Source: Chloroflexota bacterium
Lineage (GTDB): Bacteria > Chloroflexota > Anaerolineae > Aggregatilineales > Phototrophicaceae
Assembly (NCBI GenBank): GCA_011523615.1
Contig: WTGJ01000022.1
Coordinates: forward strand, 1 to 64,000
Length of the DNA: 64,000 bases
Direction of reading: 5' to 3'
The notes beneath the pieces were generated by a model. The model saw nothing but the letters and a program-made list of their open reading frames with translations, searched no databases and was not told the origin of the DNA. Below, one piece after another: positions 50,682-60,030 of the stretch; within the stretch, counting starts at the first letter, position 1, and every line of letters begins with the position of its first letter. The translations under genes and the position numbers were made by a program.

Positions 50682-51869
50682 CTAGCCAATCAAGCCCCCG
50701 CCTTCGCCATAGCCACCGCGGAAGAGTTCGCCCTCGGCGAAACGCTGCAGGCGGAAGGGCGCCGGGTCGATGGGGCATTGGCGCTCTCCCAGGGCCAGGT
50801 CGGCCAGCATTTCGCCCACGACCGGCCCCATCTTGAAGCCGCTGCCGCTGAAACCATAGGCGAGGATCAAGCCCTCCGTACCGGGCAGGGGGCCGATGAT
50901 CGGGTGCCAATCCGGTGTGACGGTATACAGCCCGACCCAGCCTTTGCCCACGTGCGCCTCCGCCATCGCCGGCAGCCGCGCCACGGTCAAATCGGCCATC
51001 TCGGCGTTGAAATCCATGCTGACCGACTCGTTGTAATGATCGGGATCGCCGACGACGTCTTCTGCCTCGCGCGGGTCCAGGGAGCCGGCCAGGGTGAGCG
51101 CGCCGGTTTCGCCGCGGGTGTAGAAATGGTGGACGAAATCGGCGACGAAGGGGTGGCCCGCCAGCGCGCTGCCAGGCGGTTGCTGAAAGACGGCGACCTG
51201 GTGGCGGCTCGCTTGCGCTGGCGTCTGCGTGCCCAGTTGCGCGGTGAGCTGCGCCGCCCAGGGGCCGGCCGCATTGATGACGACGGGCGCGTGCATTGTC
51301 CCGTCTTCGGTTTCCACGCCGATTGCGCGGCCCTGCTCGGTCAGGATGCGGCGGACGGTGATGCCCTGGCGGATCTCAGCGCCTTCGTCGGTGGCGCGCC
51401 GGGCAAAGGCCGCCGCCGCCAACGCGCCATCGGCATAGCCGCCCTCCGGCTCGTAGGCGATGCCGCCGAAATCCGCGCCGTTCAGTTCGGGGGCCACTTC
51501 TCGCAGGCTCTCGATATCCAGCAGCTCGACGCGAATGCCGACGCCGCGCTGCATCGCCACGTTGGCGGCCATTTTTTCGCGTTCGTGCGGCCCGACGGCG
51601 AAGATCACGCCGCTGTTGACGAAACCGGCGTCGCCGCCGATGACCTGCTCAAAATCCTGCCAGACGCGCAGCGAACGCAGCGCCATCCGCGCCGTTACCT
51701 CGTTGGAATAATGCTGGCGGATGATGCCCACGGTGCGACCGGTGGAGCCAGCGGCGAGGTGGCTTTTCTCCAGCAAGCAGACGCGCGCGCCGCGCCGGGC
51801 GAGCTGGTAGGCGGCGCTGCAGCCACTGATGCCACCGCCGATGATGATGACGTCGGCCGTTTTTGCCAT
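50682..51869 (-). CDS. FAD-dependent oxidoreductase, DAO family
   Basis: 395 aa. ADVIIIGGGISGCSAAYQLARRGARVCLLEK is the FAD motif, with GSTGRTVGIIRQHYSNE following, typical of the sarcosine oxidase beta/dimethylglycine dehydrogenase group. VINAAGPWAAQL and the C-terminal LILAYGFSGSGFKMGPVVGEMLADL are further family marks. It would oxidise a secondary amine or amino acid. It is the first gene of a three-gene minus-strand run with the ankyrin and GNAT proteins, which is not an obvious pathway. Only distantly like the enzyme at 6422. Confidence 0.88.
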   Translation of the reverse strand: MAKTADVIIIGGGISGCSAAYQLARRGARVCLLEKSHLAAGSTGRTVGIIRQHYSNEVTARMALRSLRVWQDFEQVIGGDAGFVNSGVIFAVGPHEREKMAANVAMQRGVGIRVELLDIESLREVAPELNGADFGGIAYEPEGGYADGALAAAAFARRATDEGAEIRQGITVRRILTEQGRAIGVETEDGTMHAPVVINAAGPWAAQLTAQLGTQTPAQASRHQVAVFQQPPGSALAGHPFVADFVHHFYTRGETGALTLAGSLDPREAEDVVGDPDHYNESVSMDFNAEMADLTVARLPAMAEAHVGKGWVGLYTVTPDWHPIIGPLPGTEGLILAYGFSGSGFKMGPVVGEMLADLALGERQCPIDPAPFRLQRFAEGELFRGGYGEGGGLIG

Positions 51870-51939
51870 GAGCCACCTTGCGTTGGGATTGCGGGGGGAT
51901 TTTAGCAGATTGGGGGGAGGGATTAATGCCCCCAGGCTG

Positions 51940-53025
51940 TCATTTCGATGATTTTTCGCGATTGCACTTTCGGCAAAGCATCTGGCAGTTTTCTTCGTCG
52001 GTCGGGCCGCCTTCCGACCAAGGCGTGATGTGGTCCGCTTCCATATCTGAAATATCGAATGGTTGTTGGCAAATCACACATTTACCCGCTTGCTTCTCGT
52101 AGACAATTTGCTTCATGCCGGGTTTGAACGCACGGATGTTCAAGTGCCTTTCATCCCGAGTGAGGAGGTAGGGGTAGATCCCCTTCTTGTTTTCTACATC
52201 ATCGTCCAAGAGCAAGCGCTTCGTTTCCGCTTCAACCCACTCGGAATCGATGTTTTCATCTTGGTAGGTGTTGTATAGGCTTCCCCAATCCACGCCCTTC
52301 ATGATCGTCTTGCGCTTATGGGTGAAGGTAGATTCGATCCAATCGATGACGCCGCGAAAATACTCCCACAACGGCGCCGCGCTTTCATAGTGCTGGTGAA
52401 TGCCCATGAAATCTTCAATTTCACCGTCGCTGACCCACTTGATGACGGTTTGCAGATAATCTTGACGGATGGGCGAACCGCTCAGGTAATCGCCGCCTAG
52501 ACCGACCGCCGGGCAGCCAGAGCGGCTGAAATAACGCTTGGCGTCCGCGACCCAGGAACCGGAATACACGGCGTTGCGTAGCTCCTGGTCATACAGTTTC
52601 TCGCCCGCGATATTGACCGTGCGGAACCAATCCAGCTTGTCGCTGTGCGAACCCGTACACACATAGACCATTAATTCGTAATTCCGGACGCGTTCCTGAA
52701 TATCGAGCGGCTGATTGTGAAAGTAGAGCCCGTCTACCGAGAAATCGCTATGGACATACTGGGCGATGGAGATGGTGCGTTGCTGACCGTCTATAATTTC
52801 GTAGGTGCCATCCTGTCGGTCCGCCCAGTACATGACGTTCAGCGGGAAGCCTTTGAGGATGGATTTCACCACCGCTTCGCGTTGCTTGCCTTTGTAGATG
52901 AACTCGCGCTGATAGGGCGGGCGGATATCGAGCGCGCCCCCATAACCGACTACGCCGCCCTCGCCATCGTCCTGGTAGTCTACGACGAGGTCACGTACGG
53001 TGAGGTCTTTTAGTTCGATGTTCAT
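51940..53025 (-). CDS. DUF262 (GmrS-like) protein with C-terminal HNH nuclease
   Basis: 361 aa. The DUF262 domain is shown by IRPPYQREFIYKGKQREAVVKSILKGFPLNVMYWA and EIIDGQQRTISIAQYV (the DGQQR nucleotide-binding/hydrolysing motif). The C-terminal 60 residues are an HNH endonuclease: CVICQQPFDISDMEADHITPWSEGG, ending with CRKCNREK, giving two zinc CxxC pairs and the DH catalytic core. DUF262-HNH proteins occur in GmrSD, SspE and related defence nucleases. The start overlaps the upstream methylase stop by 4 bases, so the two should function together: self DNA protected by the methylase, unmodified DNA cut. Confidence 0.85.
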   Translation of the reverse strand: MNIELKDLTVRDLVVDYQDDGEGGVVGYGGALDIRPPYQREFIYKGKQREAVVKSILKGFPLNVMYWADRQDGTYEIIDGQQRTISIAQYVHSDFSVDGLYFHNQPLDIQERVRNYELMVYVCTGSHSDKLDWFRTVNIAGEKLYDQELRNAVYSGSWVADAKRYFSRSGCPAVGLGGDYLSGSPIRQDYLQTVIKWVSDGEIEDFMGIHQHYESAAPLWEYFRGVIDWIESTFTHKRKTIMKGVDWGSLYNTYQDENIDSEWVEAETKRLLLDDDVENKKGIYPYLLTRDERHLNIRAFKPGMKQIVYEKQAGKCVICQQPFDISDMEADHITPWSEGGPTDEENCQMLCRKCNREKSSK

Positions 53026-54020
53026 GGCTGGCGCCTCTTGTTACGAATGACAATTCTTACATAAGTCGGCTTACCATTGATTGCCCCGTCTTTATCTTTG
53101 ATCAGCCCGTGGGCTTTGTAAGGAACTGCAGTATCAGCTCTTATGTCATTGGCGCTCACAATCTCAAATTGATCGGGGTTGAATTTGTCGAGGAAGGTGA
53201 TCGGTACGCCCATCGCGCCGGCATAATCGTAAGGAATTTCTTTGGTCTTATCGACATTGATCGCATCATAATTGTCGTACTTGAGATATTCCTCTGGCGA
53301 ATAGCGCTTGTAGAGAATCAGTTCCTCGTGTCGTTTCTTGTGGTCAAGATTTGTGAACCAAACAACACCAGACACTCTAATCATCCCCTCTTTGTGGTCG
53401 CCAGCCACAGCATAGTCTTCATAGTTCGGGGCAATTAAGTGTGTGGCCCCACCCTTGAAACCATATCCCAGCCATACTTCCTTGTTTTTGATTAACGGAA
53501 ATATTTCTTTATATGTAATTGCATTCTGGTGTCCAATGATCAGAAACTTCTTCTCATATTCCATCAGTTGCGCCATATATTCACGGAAAAGCGAAAACGG
53601 CGGATTGGTCACCACGATGTCCGCTTGCTGGAGCAGCGCGATGCATTCCGCGCTGCGGAAGTCACCGTCGCCATCCAGGTGGTGCACGCCAATCTCCTCT
53701 ACGGATGGCACCCCATTTTCATTCACGGTGCCATCATATTCCAGGTAGATGGCTTTCTCCGCATCGTGCCGACTGAATAAATCCATCTGCTGGTTCTTGT
53801 AACAGGTGGTGATCAGCTTCTTGAGGCCGAGGCGGGCGAAGTTCAGTGAGAAATAACGAAAGAAATTGCTCACGCGCGGGTCATCGCAGTTGCAATAAAC
53901 CACCTTGCCTCGGAAATGCCCCGTATAATGGCGCAATTCGTTTTCGATATCCGCCAGCTGGGTATAAAACTCGTCTTTTTTCGCTTTTTGGGCCGCGATT
54001 AGGCCTTTATTTCTCGCCAC
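53022..54020 (-). CDS. EcoRI-type adenine-specific DNA methyltransferase
   Basis: 332 aa. KKDEFYTQLADIENELRHY and KVVYCNCDDPRVSNFFRYFSLNFARLGLKKLITTCY match the EcoRI methylase family. The catalytic motif is IVVTNPPFSLFREYM near residue 135. The target is unknown; EcoRI methylates the inner A of GAATTC, but relatives vary. It is the first gene of the pair with the DUF262-HNH nuclease. A TATAAT -10 box lies upstream. The pair is more A/T- and Lys-rich than the surrounding genes, suggesting transfer. Confidence 0.88.
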   Translation of the reverse strand: MARNKGLIAAQKAKKDEFYTQLADIENELRHYTGHFRGKVVYCNCDDPRVSNFFRYFSLNFARLGLKKLITTCYKNQQMDLFSRHDAEKAIYLEYDGTVNENGVPSVEEIGVHHLDGDGDFRSAECIALLQQADIVVTNPPFSLFREYMAQLMEYEKKFLIIGHQNAITYKEIFPLIKNKEVWLGYGFKGGATHLIAPNYEDYAVAGDHKEGMIRVSGVVWFTNLDHKKRHEELILYKRYSPEEYLKYDNYDAINVDKTKEIPYDYAGAMGVPITFLDKFNPDQFEIVSANDIRADTAVPYKAHGLIKDKDGAINGKPTYVRIVIRNKRRQP

Positions 54021-54043
54021 GGTGCGTCTCGCTTTCGCTTGTC

Positions 54044-54049
54044 ATTATA
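54044..54049 (-). promoter_or_regulatory. -10 box for the methylase-nuclease operon
   Basis: A perfect TATAAT (reverse strand of 54044-54049) lies 24 bases upstream of the methylase ATG at 54020. No good -35 hexamer is visible at 16-18 bases. Confidence 0.4.
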
Positions 54050-54123
54050 CCTTACGAGAAATGCACGCCCCCCCACTTGCCTACTCACACGCTTGAGCCG
54101 CCCTGCTATCATGCACTCTCAAG

Positions 54124-55803
54124 ATGCACCTCGCCACCCTGCACCACCTCACCGTCAACTTCCTCGGGCATGAAGTCTTCCGTGACCTCACCTGGGCGAT
54201 CGAGGAACGGGCGCGCGTCGGCCTGGTCGGCCCCAACGGCGCGGGCAAATCCTCTCTGCTGCGCGCCATCGCCGGCGAACTGATTCCCGAGAGCGGCCAG
54301 GTCGTCCGCGCGCGCGGTTTGCGCATCGGCTACCTGCCGCAGGATATTTCGTTGCCGCCACAGCAGACTCTGCTGGAAGCCGCCAGTCAGCCGGCGGCCG
54401 AAATCACCGCGCTGGATGGCGAGTTGGCACGACTGGATGCGCAGTTGGGGGAACCGGCGGTCTATGGCGATGAAGCGGCCCTGCAGCGCGTGCTGGATGC
54501 GCAAGCGACCTTGCTCGAGCGTCGTGAACGGCTGGCCGGCGGCGCCTTCGCCAGCCGCGCGCGCGAGTTGCTCGTCCATCTGGGTTTTGCGACTCAGCAA
54601 TTCGCAGAGCCCTGCGCGCACCTCAGCGGCGGGCAAAAGAAGCTCATCGCCCTGGTGCGCCTGTTGGCCAGCGCGCCGCAGTTGCTCTTGCTCGATGAGC
54701 CGGACAACCACCTGGACCTGGTGGCGAAGCAGCGCCTGGAGCGCGTCCTGGCGGCCCATCAAGGCGCCGTCATCCTCGTCTCGCACGATCGCTATCTGCT
54801 GGATGAGATCGTCAGCGAAATCGCCGAGTTGGCGGCCGGCAAACTCACGATTTACCTTGGCAATTACAGCGCATACCAGATCGAGCGCGAACGGGCGCGC
54901 TTGCGGCAGGAGCGCGCTTACGTCACGCAGCAAAAGCAAATCGCCGGCATCGAGGCGGCCATCGCCCGTTTCGAGCAATGGGCCAGCATGGTGGTGGACG
55001 AGCGCCACATCCGCCAGGCGCGCAGCCGCCGCAAGATGCTGGAGCGGATGGAGGAACGCGGCGAGATCATCGAAAAAGTGCGCGAGGCGCGTCAGATGGG
55101 TTTGCAGTTGGCCGGCTCACGCGGGAGCGAGCTGGCGCTCCAGTTGCGCGAACTGACGATGGCCTTCCCCGGCGAAGCGCCCCTATTCCAGGGTTTGGAT
55201 TTCACGCTGCGACACGGGGAGCGCATCGGCCTCATCGGCCCCAACGGCGCCGGCAAATCGCTGCTCTTCCGCCTCATCCTCGGCCAGGAGCGACCGACGG
55301 CCGGCCAGATCAAGATCGGCCCCAGCTCGCAGCCGGGTCATTATGCGCAGGAACACCAGACGCTGAGTGCCTGGCTGGAGCGCACGCCGCTCGAACTGGT
55401 GCGGCATACGCGGCCGATGAGCGAAGGGGCGGCCGTCACGTTTTTGCTCAAGTTCCGCTTTCGTTACGAGCAAACGCGGGAGACGATCGGCCATTTCAGC
55501 GGCGGGGAGCGCAGCCGCCTGCAACTCGCGCTGCTGATGCTGCAACAACCGAATCTGTTGCTGCTCGATGAGCCGACCAACAACCTGGATATCCCCAGTG
55601 CGGAGGCCCTGGAAGCGGCGTTGGAGGATTTCGAAGGCGCTTTGCTGGTCATATCACACGACCGCTATTTTCTGGACCGCGTCGTCGATGGCGTCGCGGA
55701 ATTGCGGGACGGCCGGCTGACCGAATTCAACGGCGGCTACACCGATTATCTGGCTGCCGTTCAGGCTGGCAAGCGTCCTATTGCTACGGGGAGCTGGACA
55801 TGA
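54124..55803 (+). CDS. ABC-F family ATP-binding protein
   Basis: 559 aa with two ABC cassettes and no membrane segments. Cassette 1: VGLVGPNGAGKSSLLRAI, CAHLSGGQKKLIALVRLL, LLLLDEPDNHLDL, and VSHDRYLLD. Cassette 2: IGLIGPNGAGKSLLFRLI, HFSGGERSRLQLALL, LLLLDEPTNNLDI, and ISHDRYFLD. Between them is the charged ABC-F linker (RERAYVTQQKQIAG...ARSRRKMLERMEERGE). ABC-F proteins act on ribosomes as translation factors or antibiotic protection proteins. In Walker B of cassette 1, PDNHLDL replaces the usual PTNHLDL. Confidence 0.93.
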   Translation: MHLATLHHLTVNFLGHEVFRDLTWAIEERARVGLVGPNGAGKSSLLRAIAGELIPESGQVVRARGLRIGYLPQDISLPPQQTLLEAASQPAAEITALDGELARLDAQLGEPAVYGDEAALQRVLDAQATLLERRERLAGGAFASRARELLVHLGFATQQFAEPCAHLSGGQKKLIALVRLLASAPQLLLLDEPDNHLDLVAKQRLERVLAAHQGAVILVSHDRYLLDEIVSEIAELAAGKLTIYLGNYSAYQIERERARLRQERAYVTQQKQIAGIEAAIARFEQWASMVVDERHIRQARSRRKMLERMEERGEIIEKVREARQMGLQLAGSRGSELALQLRELTMAFPGEAPLFQGLDFTLRHGERIGLIGPNGAGKSLLFRLILGQERPTAGQIKIGPSSQPGHYAQEHQTLSAWLERTPLELVRHTRPMSEGAAVTFLLKFRFRYEQTRETIGHFSGGERSRLQLALLMLQQPNLLLLDEPTNNLDIPSAEALEAALEDFEGALLVISHDRYFLDRVVDGVAELRDGRLTEFNGGYTDYLAAVQAGKRPIATGSWT

Positions 55804-56429
55804 GCGAATTGGTCATCGAGACGATTCGGCCGCAATACTGCGCCGCGCTCGCCCGATTGCAAATGGACTGCTACCCGACACTGGGCGCCGGGGAGTTGAT
55901 GGATGAGGGCCATTTCCGCCGCCATTGCGAGATTTTTCCAGAGGGAAATTTCGTGGCGCTCTGGGAGGGGCGCGTGGTCGGCCTGGGGGCGGGATTGCTC
56001 GTCGATTTTGATTTCGCTCACACCCAGCATCGCTTCATGGAATTCATCGGCGGCGGCCATTTTGCCGCACATCGACCGGATGGGGCCTGGTATTACGGCG
56101 CCGATATCAGCGTGCACCCGGATTTTCGCCGCCGCGGCATCGCCCGGCAGCTTTACGACGCGCGCAAGGCCTACATCGTGGCGGCGAACAAGCGTGGCTT
56201 CGTCGGTGGTGGCTTGATTCCGGGTTACGCGAATTACAAGGCCGAGCTGAGCGTGCAGGAATACGTCGATCGCGTGGTCGCTGGTGAATTGCGCGACCCG
56301 ACCTTATCGGTGCAGCTGCGCAACGGCTTTGCGGTGCGCGGCCTGCTGCGCGACTACCTGGAAGATAGCGCTTCCGATGATTGGGCGACGCTGCTGGTTT
56401 GGGAGAATCCGGAGTATCGGGCTGTATAG
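55800..56429 (+). CDS. GNAT-family acetyltransferase
   Basis: 209 aa. YYGADISVHPDFRRRGIARQLYDARKAYIVAANKRGFVGGGLIPGYANY contains the acetyl-CoA binding loop (RRRGIARQLY) and the substrate-side motif. The N-terminus starts IETIRPQYCAALARLQMDCYPTL. The gene overlaps the ABC-F gene by 4 bases (ATGA), so the two are probably cotranscribed. The substrate is unknown. Confidence 0.9.
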   Translation: MSELVIETIRPQYCAALARLQMDCYPTLGAGELMDEGHFRRHCEIFPEGNFVALWEGRVVGLGAGLLVDFDFAHTQHRFMEFIGGGHFAAHRPDGAWYYGADISVHPDFRRRGIARQLYDARKAYIVAANKRGFVGGGLIPGYANYKAELSVQEYVDRVVAGELRDPTLSVQLRNGFAVRGLLRDYLEDSASDDWATLLVWENPEYRAV

Positions 56430-56466
56430 AGGCTCAATCTCACCAGAAAGCCAGGCACAGAATTCA

Positions 56467-58611
56467 TCAATTCATCCTCGCGGCCGCCGCTTCGAGCAAA
56501 TCGGCAGCGGCGCGATTCTGATATTGACGCGCAATTTCAGCAGCTGCGATTACATCATCCGCGTCGAAGCTCGCGTTCTCTCTGGCGTCGAGCAGCCGTT
56601 GAATGATACCGGCGTTCCCAATATAACTGGCTACAAGAAGCGCTGAATTGTCAACCGTTGCCCCGGCATCGAGCAACAGTTTGACGTGCGCTTCCACTGC
56701 GAAAGCGATCGCCAGATTCAGCGGAGAGCTATCGAAAAATTCTGAACCTGCCCCAGGGGTAAAAATGCCGTAATCACCCTGGTTTGGGTTCGCCCCGCCA
56801 CCCAGGAGCACGGCGAGCAATTCGGGATTCGGTTGGAGGTGCATCACCACATCTACCAAGAGAGCACTTCCTTTTTTATCATTCAGGACCGCCCCCGCCG
56901 CGATTAACTCTTCCACCCGGATGATATATTCACCGGTCTTGTTTTCCGCATAAATCATATGCTTTTTCTCAATGAGTTCATCGATGGTTGCCTGGAGCTC
57001 AAGAGTCAACAGGCCCGGTGAACTATGAGCGGTCGTGTGGGTCGGTTTGGGGGAAAGGGAAGATTCAATGGCGGTGTAATCCGCCGCAGCGACTTCGCTA
57101 CCCGCCACGTGGATCCGAAGGGAATAGGGTTGTCTCGCCGTGAGGTGCCGAGCATTGGCGTTGAAGGGCGAAATGGCGAGGAAGGCTTGCTCCGCGTCCG
57201 AGTAGAGTTCGGCAGGGATCATCTGATCACGGTGCTCGCTGGCGCGGAAGCGCTCTAGGATGACCTCCCCATTAACCACCTGCACGAATTGCAGCCAGCC
57301 ATCCTGGACGGCTGAGTTGGGGAAATCCAGCGCCAGTTCTAAGGACTGTGGCTTGTCATTTTCTGGCAAAGCAAAATCGTAATAATCCGTCCCGTAAATG
57401 GGCAATGATTGTTGGACGAGGGTGGGCAAGGCGACGATATTGCCTCTCACATAAGGTTTGGGAAAGGGCACGGAACTGAGCAGTTGATACCCGTAACGGC
57501 CATCCGCTAACTGGGCGTCCCGTAAATAATTAGCGAGCACAAAATCCGCGTAAAAGGTTTCCGTATCCAGCCCGTCGCCTCGCTCCACCAGCGTGGCATC
57601 CAGAGCGGCTAAACCATTCTCGGGTCGGTGGGCGAAGTCTCGCAGACCTTCCAGCCCCAGCCTTTCGAGGATGAAGGAGGTGAAGAGGAAGCCGCAACCA
57701 TAACCACAAATCACATCAGGATGCAGATTGAGTTGGGCGTATGGCTGTTCCTGGACAGGTAGGATTTGGACCCTTTCCGATTCAAAATAATCCAGGTAAG
57801 CATTGGTCAAAACCGAAAGCCCTTCATTGATCCATCGCTCTTCATCGCCATCGATTTGGTGCTGGAACAAGTGCTGCAATTCATGAGCGGCTACGCTGAG
57901 GAGAAATCTTGTGCTCATGACGTCGTGCCAGGACATTTCAATAGAGATAAAGCCAGTGCGCCTACGATTGGGAAAAAGCTCGCCTGGCATATCGCCACGC
58001 CTGTGATAAGCGCCGGTCAAGACATTCTGTTTCCGATAACCCACCCCTACCACGATGACGATACGCTCATCCCCATGATGACTGGGTTTGGGGTCCGGCG
58101 CCCAGAGCGCGTAGGTATTCGGGTAGATTTCTTCGTCGAAGGCCTTAGCGAGTTTCTCCAGCTCACTGTGGTTCAGGGTCACGTTTCGCTGGGGATTGAC
58201 GGCGACATAGATATAGCTGTGCGGGCCGATGTGGTGCAGTTCCGCATTCACCCGCACCCCAGAATCGGTGTTTTCATCGTAAATTTGGAACAAGCGCGTC
58301 TCCCCAATTTGCCGCGGCGGCAAATCGATCAGGTAATCGCTATGCGACCAGCCGAAGGAACCGTCCTCGCTGCGTACCTGCTGTCAATCGCCGTCTCGGG
58401 CGAGGACGTGCACTTGCTGGCCGGGTTGCAAGCGCCCGACGATGTTATCGTTTTCGATGGCCGGCGTGCTGCGCACATTAAGGCCGTTGATGTTGGTGAC
58501 GACGCGGGCGGGGTGGTCCTGGAATGGGATGATCGCGTTCGGGGCGGCGTCCTGGGCGGCGACCTGTCCGAAGCAGAGGGCGAAGATCGCGAAGAGCCAT
58601 GGGAGGCGCAT
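56467..58611 (-). pseudogene. SH3b / HExxH metallopeptidase / ankyrin protein gene interrupted by TGA
   Basis: A 714-codon gene read from the ATG at 58611, broken by one in-frame TGA at 58384-58386. The first 75 codons encode a signal peptide (RLPWLFAIFALCFGQVAAQ) and most of a bacterial SH3 domain (GLNVRSTPAIENDNIVGRLQ). After the stop the same frame continues QQVRSEDGSFGWSHSDYLID, finishing the SH3 domain. The stop stands exactly where SH3b domains have a conserved Trp (TGG to TGA). Downstream come a zinc peptidase with LSVAAHELQHLFQHQ and WINEGLS (HExxH plus Glu), a beta-rich domain, and C-terminal ankyrin-type repeats. Other genes here stop with TGA, so readthrough as Trp by code change is unlikely. 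Confidence 0.82.
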
Positions 58612-58666
58612 GGTCGATCCCCAATTTCGGTTTTAGCGAAAGACTCTAGAAAAGATACCCTAACTC

Positions 58667-58677
58667 AAAAAAAAAAA
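58667..58677 (-). terminator. T11 run downstream of the MFS gene, possible terminator
   Basis: Eleven consecutive T residues (minus strand) follow the MFS stop by 11 bases. A small stem CTGGC/GCCAG lies in the end of the coding sequence, so termination is possible but weakly supported. Confidence 0.3.
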
Positions 58678-58688
58678 CGACAGCACGT

Positions 58689-59918
58689 TCACCCCGAACT
58701 GGCCGGCGCCAGCCGTTTCCGCCGCAACGTCTCCGGCACGAACAAGCCGAAGATGCCGGCCGCGGAGAAGCTGGCGGCCGCGAGCAGCAGCGCCGAGCCA
58801 CCCAGCGTGAACAAGTCCGCCAGATTGCCGACTACCAGCGGCCCGCCCACCATGCCGAAATCGCCGATGAAGCGCCAGACGCCCAGGAAATCGCCGCGGG
58901 CATCGGCCGGCGCCAGGTCAGAACCGATGGTCATCATCGTGCCGGAGCCGATGCCATTGCCGATGCCCAGCAGGGCCGCCACAAATAGGATCCCACTCGC
59001 CGAAGCCACCAGCGGGATCAGCGCCAGGCCGAAACCCTGGGCGACGAAAGACGGGATGATGGCGTATTTCCGCCCGAGCCGGTCCATCACCCAGCCCGCC
59101 GGGTAGAACAGCATCATATCCAGGCCGTAGCTGAAAGTTTCGATGAGGCCGATGAATTCGACGCCTAGGCCGAGTTGTTCGTTGGCATAGAGCGGGATGA
59201 TGACCATGCGCCCGTAGCGCGTGAGCATGGCGAGGATTTGCCCGAGGCCCGCGGCGCGCAGCAGCGGCGCATATTGGCGGAGCATGCGCCACAGGCTGTG
59301 GTGGTGGACGGCGCGCGCGGCCTGCGTTTCCGCTTTCGAGCGCGTCGGCATCAAGTAAGCGAAGGTGACCAGGGCCAGCGCGATCAGCAACGAATTGAGC
59401 AAAAATACGCTGCGCAGACCCAGCCAGGCGCCCATAAAGCCGCCGATCACCGGGCCGATGAAGACGCCCATCCGCATCAAGCCACCGAAGATCGCGATCG
59501 CCCGACCGCGCCGCCGCGGGGCGACGGTGTCGGTCACGTAGACCGTTTGTGAGATGAAGAACATCGCCCGGCCCGCGCCGGCCAGGGTGCACAGGACGAG
59601 GACGGTGGCGATCGTCGGCGCGAAAAAGAGCAGCGCACGGGTGATCATGATGACGATCAAGCCCAGCAGCGCGACGGTCTTAAACGAGAACCGGTGCAGC
59701 AAGAGGCTGGTCGGCAAATCCGCCAGTAAAGTGCCGATGCCCTGCCCGGCGACCACCAGGCCCACCCAGGCAAAAGACGCGCCGAGCTCCTTGGCATGAA
59801 GCGGCAGGACGGGCAGAATCAGCCCTTGGGCGATCGCCGCCAGCACCCAGGGCAAGTAAAGCGCCAGGAGGCGCCTTTGAATGTACTGCCGTTGCAATAT
59901 GCCCCTGAGGCCAGCCAT
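58689..59918 (-). CDS. MFS transporter
   Basis: 409 aa with about twelve helices. GLILPVLPLHAKELGASFAWVGLVVAGQGIGTLLADLP, APRRRGRAIAIFGGLMRMGVFIGPVIGGFMG and the inter-helix YPAGWVMDRLGRKYAIIP are typical of drug/metabolite:H+ antiporters. It is not closely related to the MFS pair at 42.4-44.9 kb. Substrate unknown. It is transcribed toward the interrupted SH3b gene and away from the WD40 gene; the 112-base gap to that gene has no clear promoter motif. Confidence 0.9.
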   Translation of the reverse strand: MAGLRGILQRQYIQRRLLALYLPWVLAAIAQGLILPVLPLHAKELGASFAWVGLVVAGQGIGTLLADLPTSLLLHRFSFKTVALLGLIVIMITRALLFFAPTIATVLVLCTLAGAGRAMFFISQTVYVTDTVAPRRRGRAIAIFGGLMRMGVFIGPVIGGFMGAWLGLRSVFLLNSLLIALALVTFAYLMPTRSKAETQAARAVHHHSLWRMLRQYAPLLRAAGLGQILAMLTRYGRMVIIPLYANEQLGLGVEFIGLIETFSYGLDMMLFYPAGWVMDRLGRKYAIIPSFVAQGFGLALIPLVASASGILFVAALLGIGNGIGSGTMMTIGSDLAPADARGDFLGVWRFIGDFGMVGGPLVVGNLADLFTLGGSALLLAAASFSAAGIFGLFVPETLRRKRLAPASSG

Positions 59919-60030
59919 GCGCCCCCCGCGATGCGCCCAGCATAAAGGCCAGCCCCGGTTTTAGATAGCCTCAATCGGGCACCCGCGCTACAATTCGCCA
60001 GCCTATATCCGATGGAGTGGGACGGTACAA

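Noticed and set aside
56467-58611. Reassignment of TGA to tryptophan in this organism
   Set aside because: Many genes here end in TGA, including ATGA overlaps with intact downstream genes, so the standard code applies.
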